Of a DNA stretch of 64,000 nt, positions 22,760 through 29,412 are shown piece by piece. The DNA lies in the IMG/VR virus record IMGVR_UViG_3300006735_000022, positions 1 through 64,000 of that record; one strand, given 5' to 3'. Below the pieces are notes generated by a model that worked only from the letters and a program-made list of their open reading frames with translations, had not been told where the DNA came from and searched no databases. The DNA comes from a virus. The first letter of the stretch is position 1. The number at the start of each line of letters is the position of its first letter. Made by a program: the position numbers and the translations under genes.

Positions 22760-23058
22760 ACGAACTAATCGATTCCTTTATCGAAATTTATAGAGCAACA
22801 CCAGAGGGAAACCGAAGGATGTCGAAGAAGAGACAGATGGAAAGTTTCATGAGGTTTATACTCATGCTAACAGACAACAATAAATATAAGCAGTATCGCA
22901 CACCAATTTTGGTGTGGGTTCAGAACTATCAAAACCAAATTTACAGTAAACTCAGTGAAGAAGTTCTCGACCTTCATAACAGAAGCCAGAATAACAAAGG
23001 CATCGCAAGAAGCGAGGCGTTTGGGACTCGTCGGAGACGGTCACGGAGACTGGTATGA
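22756..23058 (+). CDS. Small helical protein with basic tail
   Basis: The 100-residue protein starts at the ATGA overlap with the previous gene. It is helical (NELIDSFIEIYRATPEGNRR; MESFMRFILMLTDN) and ends in a strongly basic TRRRRSRRLV tail. Its last third overlaps the next gene by 104 bases in another frame, so the basic tail may partly reflect constraint from that gene. A late-type promoter element with a hairpin (22879-22916) lies inside it. Function unknown. Confidence 0.6.
   Translation: MNELIDSFIEIYRATPEGNRRMSKKRQMESFMRFILMLTDNNKYKQYRTPILVWVQNYQNQIYSKLSEEVLDLHNRSQNNKGIARSEAFGTRRRRSRRLV
22879..22916 (+). promoter_or_regulatory. Late octamer with 8-bp hairpin inside a gene
   Basis: AATAAATA (22879-22886) is followed by a perfect inverted repeat, CACACCAA (22899-22906) and TTGGTGTG (22909-22916), with a TT centre. 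It lies in the coding sequence of the small helical protein and about 70 bases before the probable virion gene at 22955, which it may transcribe. Confidence 0.5.
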
Positions 23059-23851
23059 TCGTCAGGGCAACCTGAAAGCGAAGACTGTAAAGGGTGAACT
23101 GGAGATGTTCTCTGGTCGCAATTCTGATGATGATGAACTAGGTACTGCTGGATCAAAAGCTGCCTCTGTTGTTGCTAGACGCACCAAAGGGGACGGTGAT
23201 GATTACGCTAGGAAGGTTGCTACTGGTGGTCCTTCTTCTGCAGAACCCAATCCTAATTCCGCAAATGGTCAAGCTAAAGCGGCACTGCAGCAGGTGAGTC
23301 GTGAGAACCCACTCACCATTGCGTTCGATAAGTTTGACAAGGATGAAATTACTGCTAACATACTAACCACAGTGGAAGAAATTTCCGGTGGTACATACTA
23401 TTATGTGTTCCCTAGCAGGGACACGAACATTCAGGAACTAAAAGATGCATATCCTGAGGTTGGCGATGCCTTCGTTGACGACCCCAATGCCGAGACCATC
23501 TACGATGTCCTCTCGTCGCTCTATGAAAACGGTTTTGATGCAATTAGTATCGTTGTACGACAGTCAAGAGCAAAAGAAATCTCAGAGTTAGCACTCAAAG
23601 CTAACGGACAACTCTACAATTATGTGATGTTGAATGTCATCCCAGTAGATGAGCGTACTGTTCGTGAGCAGTACATCGCTGGAGACATTTTTCAGAACGG
23701 AACCATGATTGAATCTAACGGTAAAGTGGGTCAAGTTTTCCGTAGAGGTGCCAATCATTTGATTTGTATGGGAGAAAATAAACAGGTTTTTAGGGCATGG
23801 ATTTCTGATGCTAAGCAGGTAGATAAGTTTCTGTTACCCCAAGACTTCTGA
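22955..23851 (+). CDS. Probable internal head protein with capsid-targeting sequence
   Basis: The 298-residue protein begins MKKFSTFITEA. This closely follows the capsid-targeting sequence of T4 internal proteins (MKTYQEFIAEA), which directs them into the prohead and is cleaved after Glu by protease gp21. The predicted cleavage would be ITE/A at residue 10. The middle (residues 50-110) is Gly/Ser/Lys-rich and low complexity; the C-terminal half is a folded alpha/beta domain (YYYVFPSRDTNIQELKDAYP; ISIVVRQSRAKEISELA). The gene starts within the previous one (104-base overlap) and has a late-type octamer 70 bases upstream. Confidence 0.75.
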   Translation: MKKFSTFITEARITKASQEARRLGLVGDGHGDWYDRQGNLKAKTVKGELEMFSGRNSDDDELGTAGSKAASVVARRTKGDGDDYARKVATGGPSSAEPNPNSANGQAKAALQQVSRENPLTIAFDKFDKDEITANILTTVEEISGGTYYYVFPSRDTNIQELKDAYPEVGDAFVDDPNAETIYDVLSSLYENGFDAISIVVRQSRAKEISELALKANGQLYNYVMLNVIPVDERTVREQYIAGDIFQNGTMIESNGKVGQVFRRGANHLICMGENKQVFRAWISDAKQVDKFLLPQDF

Positions 23852-23856
23852 GCACA

Positions 23857-23884
23857 CTAAATAATTGAACGGTAAATAACGTTC
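23857..23884 (+). promoter_or_regulatory. Late-promoter-like CTAAATA with hairpin
   Basis: CTAAATA (23857-23863) is followed by GAACG (23867-23871) and CGTTC (23880-23884), with an 8-base loop that itself contains TAAATA. The start codon of the next gene is at 23890, directly after the stem. Confidence 0.5.
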
Positions 23885-23889
23885 GTAAG

Positions 23890-25590
23890 ATGAGCAACCC
23901 TTGGGCACAGTCTTTTGATGACTTGCGTCGTCCTTATCTTGAGGAGAAAAAGGATCGTGACGGCGACGGTAAAGTAGAGTCAGATTCTAAAGAGCATGCT
24001 GGATTAGTTCACAATGCTATTCAGCGTGCTAAGGGTGGCAAGCCTGACGGTAAGGACACTCGTAAAGAAGCCTTTACTATGGCTGCTGACCCTGAGAAGA
24101 GGGCAATTCCTCGTCCTACTAAGAAGGCAGAGGATAAGAAAGGTAAGAGTTTGAAGTCTCGTGCCATCAAGGCAGTGGGAACTCAGCGTCGTCAAGACAA
24201 AGAAGTTGGTATTTCTGGTACGAAGAAGGAAGAGACTGAGTTCGCTGGTAATTACGAAGGTCCCCTTTACGCTCCCTGGACTAAAGTAGAGGAAGGTAAG
24301 AAGAAAGGACTCTGGGACAACATCCATGCCAAGCGTAAGCGTGGTGAGAAACCTGCCAAGAAGGGTGATAAGGACTATCCCAAGACTCTGAACGTTGAGA
24401 ATCAGCAGGTGGATGAAGATCTGGCAGGTATGGTTGATAAGGCAACCAAAGCAGGTCAAGCTGGTCTAGAGAAAATTGGTGTAAAAATCAATCGCACTCC
24501 GAGATCCACTGCTCGTCCTTCTCGCAAAGCCAGCGAGGTGATGCGTCAGAATAAGATGAGTAATGAGGAGCAAGAGCATGCTGATCAGGTAGAACTTCAG
24601 GGTGAGGCATACACCATCACCAATGCTGATGTAAAGGGTAACACTCCTGCATACCGCAACTACAAGGCGGGTATGAAGAGCAAGACCACCGGCAAACCAA
24701 TGTACAACTTGGCACCCCATGTAAAAATGGCTGACTCAGTTGAGTTGGAAGGTGATGCAATTGAAGAAGGCAGCATGAAGGCAGCACGTAAGAACGTGGG
24801 CGCTAGCACCTGCTGGAAAGGGTACAAGGCAAAGGGCACCAAGATGAAGGGCGGTAAGACTGTCCCCAACTGTGTCAAGGAATACTCCGACTGGCGGGAG
24901 GAGATGGGCGAAGGTTTTTTTTCCGAAGCCGCTAAGCGTCAACAGTCACTAGACATCAAGACGAGCGGCGTAAAAAATAAGGTTGAGATCAATCCCGAAC
25001 TCAAGACCGAAGGTGCATGCTCCGATAAACCCATGGAACGTCTGAAGACTGACCGTGATGGTTATCGTGTTCCTCAAAAAGATGCCGATGCTGCTAAGGC
25101 ACGGATCATGGCGAAGACCAAGAAGAAGCGTGAGCAGGCAAAGGAAAACATCATGAAGGGTCCTCTCCTTCCTGGTGAAGGTCGCAAGGTGTACCCCAAA
25201 GGTGCTGCTCCCAAGGCAACTGGTGCCAAACTTCCTCTTGCTAACTCCTACAATCCAATGCTGGACTCTGTAGAAGAGCAAGCACTCCAGATGATTGAGC
25301 GTACTCGTTTCGCTAAAGAGAAGGGTACAGATTCTCAGACTGGTAAAGAGTCTAAGAAAGGTGGTAAGAAACCATCCGGTGCATTTGCTGCAGTCAGTGC
25401 TGGTCTTCGTAAGTCCGGTGGCATGATGTCCTCTAGGGGTAAAGCAATCGCACCTCAAGGAAAGAAAAAAGAAAAAGGTGCCAAGGGTCCTAAAGGTGTA
25501 ACTCCTGTGGATAAGATCAAGGGTCAACTTGCTAAGAAGAGAGCACCCAAACCCAACCCATACAAGGCACGTGCTGGGGAGTCCGACTGA
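23890..25590 (+). CDS. Large Lys-rich probable virion protein
   Basis: The 566-residue protein is highly basic and low in hydrophobic residues. Near the N-terminus (residues 22-30) DRDGDGKVE is a calcium-loop-like Asp-x-Asp-Gly-Asp-Gly motif. Residues 295-330 contain CWKGYKAKGTKMKGGK...VPNC, a Cys-flanked Lys/Gly module that I recall from other marine phage virion-associated proteins. Much of the rest is Lys/Gly/Ala/Glu-rich and probably disordered. The late-type element upstream and neighbours with capsid-targeting-like starts suggest it is packaged in or attached to the head. The TGA overlaps the next ATG (TGATG). Confidence 0.78.
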   Translation: MSNPWAQSFDDLRRPYLEEKKDRDGDGKVESDSKEHAGLVHNAIQRAKGGKPDGKDTRKEAFTMAADPEKRAIPRPTKKAEDKKGKSLKSRAIKAVGTQRRQDKEVGISGTKKEETEFAGNYEGPLYAPWTKVEEGKKKGLWDNIHAKRKRGEKPAKKGDKDYPKTLNVENQQVDEDLAGMVDKATKAGQAGLEKIGVKINRTPRSTARPSRKASEVMRQNKMSNEEQEHADQVELQGEAYTITNADVKGNTPAYRNYKAGMKSKTTGKPMYNLAPHVKMADSVELEGDAIEEGSMKAARKNVGASTCWKGYKAKGTKMKGGKTVPNCVKEYSDWREEMGEGFFSEAAKRQQSLDIKTSGVKNKVEINPELKTEGACSDKPMERLKTDRDGYRVPQKDADAAKARIMAKTKKKREQAKENIMKGPLLPGEGRKVYPKGAAPKATGAKLPLANSYNPMLDSVEEQALQMIERTRFAKEKGTDSQTGKESKKGGKKPSGAFAAVSAGLRKSGGMMSSRGKAIAPQGKKKEKGAKGPKGVTPVDKIKGQLAKKRAPKPNPYKARAGESD

Positions 25591-26651
25591 TGAAAAGTTT
25601 TAGGGAATTCCGCGAAGACGTAGAACTTACTGATGCATATGGTGATACCTTTGCCGTCATTCAGGATGTGGTAAAGGTAGAACCAATGAAACCCACATGG
25701 CAGGGCAACACAGACCTGCCTTATGCTCCAGTTTTTGACGATGGTCCTCCTTTGCAGGAGAACAACCCTCGTCGAACCGGAATCCCTAACAACCCTAATA
25801 TCCTACAGAGAATTGATGCAATGCTTCCGGGCAATGCAATGACATATCAGGGTTTCAGACAGCAAACTTACTCTCCCACCCCCTATAAAAGTCCTTATAC
25901 TGGACCAAACTATACGGGTAATAGGGTAGACGTTGATAACTATCGTGCTGGTGGTGGTAATGCTGCCATGGCAGGTGGTCAGACTGCTGATCAAGTTAGA
26001 GCACAGGGTGCTAAGAATTTGAAAGCAAGACCTAAGCAACCCAATGTTCATAATTGGACAGACAATGGCGTAAAAAATTATGCCGGTAGTCCTCCAATGA
26101 GATTCAAAGTGGGTGAATCTATCGTCCGTGAAGGAGTTGCCAAGTCACTTCAAGAAAAACCAGGTGATGGTTATCTTGGACCAACGATGAAGATCGGTGG
26201 CAAACCATATGGGATTCCAAATCCTATTCGTATCGCTCAAGATTACTCAGATACTAGACAAAGTATAGACCAAGCAAAGGTAGATTTCGCCAGGCGTCAT
26301 CGTGTTGGCAACGCATCAATGCCAAAATGGAAACCTTATAACAAACAAAACAGCACTGCTACTAAGGTTCTGCTTCCTGGTTTTGAGAAAGCTCGGCAGA
26401 AGGCATCGCAATATGAATCTGCTGCATGGCAGCGTAAGGAAGGTAAGAATAAGAAGGGTGGATTGAATGAAAAAGGACGCAAATCCTACGAACGCGAGAA
26501 TCCTGGTTCTGATCTCAAGGCTCCTCAACCTGAAGGGGGTCCTAGAAAGCGATCCTTCTGTGCGAGAATGGGTGGAGTCAAAGGACCAATGAAAAAACCT
26601 AACGGTGAACCTACTCGTAAGGCATTAGCACTTAGGAAGTGGAAGTGCTGA
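25590..26651 (+). CDS. Probable virion protein with C-terminal CARM/RKWKC domain
   Basis: The 353-residue protein begins MKSFREFREDVEL, similar in pattern to the capsid-targeting start of T4 internal head proteins. The middle is Pro/Asn/Tyr-rich. The C-terminus (residues 290-353) has GLNEKGRKSYERENPGSDLKAP, then KRSFCARMGGVKGPM and TRKALALRKWKC (in parts). I recognise this as a small phage domain (DUF6321-like) with two Cys that could bind metal. It is coupled to the preceding Lys-rich protein. Function unknown; head or packaging association is an inference. Confidence 0.75.
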   Translation: MKSFREFREDVELTDAYGDTFAVIQDVVKVEPMKPTWQGNTDLPYAPVFDDGPPLQENNPRRTGIPNNPNILQRIDAMLPGNAMTYQGFRQQTYSPTPYKSPYTGPNYTGNRVDVDNYRAGGGNAAMAGGQTADQVRAQGAKNLKARPKQPNVHNWTDNGVKNYAGSPPMRFKVGESIVREGVAKSLQEKPGDGYLGPTMKIGGKPYGIPNPIRIAQDYSDTRQSIDQAKVDFARRHRVGNASMPKWKPYNKQNSTATKVLLPGFEKARQKASQYESAAWQRKEGKNKKGGLNEKGRKSYERENPGSDLKAPQPEGGPRKRSFCARMGGVKGPMKKPNGEPTRKALALRKWKC

Positions 26652-26683
26652 GTTGATATATAGTTTGATGTCCGCATCAATGA

Positions 26684-26887
26684 ATGATGGGTTTCCTACT
26701 TCCTTTAGCATCTAAAATTGTGATGGATGCTGTTGCCAAGATCCCCGAGAACGAGGAACTGGGCGAGATGATGATCAACGTTTGTGTCGCTATCCTTCGC
26801 AAAGCAGTTGCAATGACTAAAACTGAGATGGATGACATCCTTCTCGAACAAGTTGTTGCTGCTATCAAAGCAAAGGACGAGGACTGA
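26684..26887 (+). CDS. Small acidic helical protein
   Basis: The 67-residue protein (second ATG at 26687) is helical and ends acidic (KAKDED): FLLPLASKIVMDAVAKIPEN; MMINVCVAILRKAVAMTKTEMDDI. It has a slightly hydrophobic N-terminus but no clear membrane span. It is separated from the next structural gene by a late-type octamer. Not recognised. Confidence 0.65.
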   Translation: MMGFLLPLASKIVMDAVAKIPENEELGEMMINVCVAILRKAVAMTKTEMDDILLEQVVAAIKAKDED

Positions 26888-26888
26888 C

Positions 26889-26895
26889 ATAAATA
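26889..26895 (+). promoter_or_regulatory. Late-promoter-like ATAAATA
   Basis: ATAAATA, 26 bases upstream of the structural protein gene at 26922. No hairpin follows. Confidence 0.55.
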
Positions 26896-26921
26896 TCTAA
26901 ACGACTAACCACGAGAAACAC

Positions 26922-27488
26922 ATGGCACTTTGGGGAGCATCGGACGCAGACGAATCTAAGCCAAAGAATTTGACTGCTACCGAGAAGAAAGAAGTTTATG
27001 CTACCGACGCAGGTTGGGTCCTTCGGGGTGGGTCTGCGCTGACTGGTTGTGACAATACTGATGCTACTCCTGAATTGCTCGTGGCAATCAGTGGTCTGTC
27101 CGTGTCCGTTGGTGCTGCTGACATCACTAACATTGATCTTCTGACTACCTCCTTCAGCAAGGCTGCTGGTGGTACGTTGTCTGTCCGTGTGACATTCAAC
27201 GAAGAAGTCGATGTTACTGGTACACCTCAACTCGAACTTGACAACGATACCAATAGCAACCACACCCTGTCTTACGCCTCTGGTACAGGTACCTATCGTC
27301 TCCTGTTCACGCTTGCCCTCGGTGCTGGTGCTGCTGCAACGGATGCAGATGACGTTCTCTCCGTTGGCGCTGATGCTATTTCCTTGAACGGTGGCACAAT
27401 CAAGGACAAAGGTACTAACACTACCTCTACTATCACTAACTCCGCCGCTATTGGTACTGCTGCAGGGTCACTTACCGTTGCTGCATGA
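26922..27488 (+). CDS. Virion structural protein with Ig-like (SwmB-type) domain
   Basis: The 188-residue protein begins MALWGASDADESKPK, a start I recall from cyanophage structural proteins. Its second half has the beta-sandwich pattern seen in cyanobacterial SwmB-type repeats: VRVTFNEEVDVTGTPQLEL, then YASGTGTYRLLFTLALG and ALSLNGG-type ISLNGGTIKDKG. One repeat is present, with Ala/Thr/Asp-rich loops. A late octamer lies just upstream. It is probably a surface decoration or neck/tail-associated protein of the particle. Confidence 0.78.
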   Translation: MALWGASDADESKPKNLTATEKKEVYATDAGWVLRGGSALTGCDNTDATPELLVAISGLSVSVGAADITNIDLLTTSFSKAAGGTLSVRVTFNEEVDVTGTPQLELDNDTNSNHTLSYASGTGTYRLLFTLALGAGAAATDADDVLSVGADAISLNGGTIKDKGTNTTSTITNSAAIGTAAGSLTVAA

Positions 27489-27495
27489 TTACTAA

Positions 27496-27870
27496 ATGCG
27501 ATTTGATGAACTAAATGATGATAACTATTTGTTATTTGCCATAAAATATTACGAAAATCCTCTTGCGGCAACAATGGAGGATTTTCAAAACGATATGAGG
27601 CGATTCAAATATATCAAAAGGTTATTGAAGAAGTATCAAACTCAAGGTGGTGAACTAAAGTATCATCTAATCTTGAATCACTTGATCATTTGCTTCAACA
27701 TCTTTGATGAAGGTGCTGTTCCCTTGTTATTCTACAAAATTGATCAGGAATACTGGTCAATGCTCAAGACATTTCTGCTTTTCCTGAACAGAATTCCAGA
27801 GTATCCTAAGTCTGGATTGGATGATCTACCAATCGATCAGGAAGTATACGACATTCTGAACACAATCTAA
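27496..27870 (+). CDS. Conserved phage protein (LNHLI family)
   Basis: The 124-residue helical protein contains YYENPLAATMEDFQNDMRRF, KYIKRLLKKY and ELKYHLILNHLIICFNIFDEGAVPLLFYK (in parts), ending FLNRIPEYP. This pattern of Asn-Pro, Arg-Phe-x-Tyr-Ile-Lys and Leu-Asn-His-Leu-Ile is one I associate with a small protein widespread in T4-like and other marine phages (DUF7207-like). Its function is unknown. Its stop TAA overlaps the next ATG (TAATG). Confidence 0.82.
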   Translation: MRFDELNDDNYLLFAIKYYENPLAATMEDFQNDMRRFKYIKRLLKKYQTQGGELKYHLILNHLIICFNIFDEGAVPLLFYKIDQEYWSMLKTFLLFLNRIPEYPKSGLDDLPIDQEVYDILNTI

Positions 27871-28052
27871 TGGATGATTCTAAGTTAGAACGTATACTAA
27901 ATATTATCCGAGAGGATGTTCCCACGAATAGTATTTCGGGGGGAAAGATTGCAGGTTCTGAGGAAGCAGGTGATGATCCTCCGGTAAGGAGAAAGAAAAA
28001 AAAGTATGCTTACCTTGGTCCCCGTTCACGTAAGACCTGGATGCCAAAGTGA
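27870..28052 (+). CDS. Small basic protein
   Basis: The 60-residue protein has an acidic helical start (DDSKLERILNIIRED), a Gly/Ser linker (TNSISGGKIAGSEEAGDDPP) and a basic end (RRKKKKYAYLGPRSRKTW). The PPVRRKKKKYAY part recalls short basic tails in cyanophage structural regions. It overlaps both neighbours by one to four bases. Function unknown. Confidence 0.65.
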   Translation: MDDSKLERILNIIREDVPTNSISGGKIAGSEEAGDDPPVRRKKKKYAYLGPRSRKTWMPK

Positions 28053-28429
28053 TCAACGATCAGGTAAACACAGCCATACTTGAGAGACTGGAAAAAGTTG
28101 TAGAGTCACTTCAGGATAACTCCGTGAAGATGGGTCAACTTCTTGCTGTTCATAATGAAAAATTAGATAAACAAGATAGAATTGATGCAGTCCTCTTTGA
28201 TAAAGTGGAGGAACTGCGAACTGAATTTCATGCTGAAGCAGATATTATAAAGAAGGGGTGTGAGCGAGACATACGCCTCATTGATGTTCGCTTGAGAACT
28301 TTAGAAAAGAAAATGTGGAGTATTGCAGGATCGCTAGCAGTGATCAGTGTCCTGGTATCTCCTATAGGTCAGAGAATGGTGGGAGCTTTGACTGGACAGA
28401 CCTCTAGTGCTATAGTGAACCCGAAGTAA
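28049..28429 (+). CDS. Coiled-coil protein with C-terminal membrane anchor
   Basis: The 126-residue protein (GTG start at 28049, overlapping the previous stop) has a long heptad-like coiled coil (residues 5-85, ILERLEKVVESLQDN; LRTLEKKMW) and a single hydrophobic segment near the end (SIAGSLAVISVLVSPIG). This architecture is like XhlA-type haemolysin/holin accessory proteins. A role in lysis or in membrane attachment is possible, but no endolysin is found in the window to support it. Confidence 0.65.
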   Translation: MINDQVNTAILERLEKVVESLQDNSVKMGQLLAVHNEKLDKQDRIDAVLFDKVEELRTEFHAEADIIKKGCERDIRLIDVRLRTLEKKMWSIAGSLAVISVLVSPIGQRMVGALTGQTSSAIVNPK

Positions 28430-28440
28430 CTCTAAGCACC

Positions 28441-29412
28441 GTGCTACACATCGACAGCAAGTATATCGCGTTGGTGTCTGCTCGCTTGAAGAAGTTCAAG
28501 AAGACTAAGGACGACCTGTATACATTCAGGTGTCCTTATTGTGGCGACTCCAAGAAGAATAAGAATAAGACTAGGGGATACCTCTACAAGATAAAGACCG
28601 ACTTCAACTTCAAGTGTCATAACTGTGGTGAGTCAAGGTCTTTTACATACTTCCTGAAGCACATGGACTCCAGGTTATATGATCAGTATGTGATGGAAAG
28701 GTATAAGCAAGGCATCACAGGTATAGCATCAAATACACCTGATCCTGTCTACACTGGTAGGAAACCGGTATTCAAAAGGAAATTAGATCTACCTAAAGCG
28801 TCAGAGAATGCCACAGCAGTAGCGTATTTGACCAAACGTTCTTTGGATCCTGACAAATATTTCTACGCTGAAAATTTTCAAAGATTTTGTAATACATTCA
28901 AACCAACGTATGAAAAAATCTATAAAGATCATGCAAGAATTATCATTCCAATGTATGATGTAGACAAGAAACTTATTGGGTTTCAGGGGAGGGCGTTGGA
29001 CAGCAATGTACAACCTAAATATCTCACCATGATGCTCGATGAGGACCATCCTAAAGTATATGGCTTAGAAAAAATTGACAAAGAAAAGACTGTATTCGTT
29101 ACAGAGGGACCGTTCGACTCCGACTTCCTTGCCAATGCTATTGCTATGTGTGGTAGCGATGTTGACCTTAGCAGTATGGATTATAGATTCGTATTCGTAT
29201 ACGACAACGAGCCCCGTTCCAGGGAAATCGTCTCTAAAATTACTAAGACCATCGACAAAGCCTTACCGGTGGTAATCTTCCCCTCAAATGTGCATGAAAA
29301 AGATCTGAACGACATGGTTCTCGCTGGACACGATGTCCAAAACCTGATAGAATCTAATACTTACAAAGGATTAGAAGCAAAACTAAAACTTCAAACGTGG
29401 AAAAGAGTATGA
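28441..29412 (+). CDS. 61: DNA primase gp61
   Basis: The 323-residue protein has an N-terminal zinc ribbon (CPYCGDS, then CHNCGES about 30 residues later) and a TOPRIM domain with FVTEGPFDSDFL (catalytic Glu) and FVYDNEP (Asp). It synthesises RNA primers for the lagging strand with gp41. The start is GTG 28441. The stop overlaps the nrdA ATG (29409, ATGA), so primase and ribonucleotide reductase are translated together. Confidence 0.94.
   Translation: MLHIDSKYIALVSARLKKFKKTKDDLYTFRCPYCGDSKKNKNKTRGYLYKIKTDFNFKCHNCGESRSFTYFLKHMDSRLYDQYVMERYKQGITGIASNTPDPVYTGRKPVFKRKLDLPKASENATAVAYLTKRSLDPDKYFYAENFQRFCNTFKPTYEKIYKDHARIIIPMYDVDKKLIGFQGRALDSNVQPKYLTMMLDEDHPKVYGLEKIDKEKTVFVTEGPFDSDFLANAIAMCGSDVDLSSMDYRFVFVYDNEPRSREIVSKITKTIDKALPVVIFPSNVHEKDLNDMVLAGHDVQNLIESNTYKGLEAKLKLQTWKRV

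Noticed and set aside
24949-25527. 192-residue open frame on the minus strand
   Set aside because: It is antisense to the Lys-rich virion-type gene. Its Leu/Phe/Thr-rich composition is the expected complement of Lys/Gly-rich codons.
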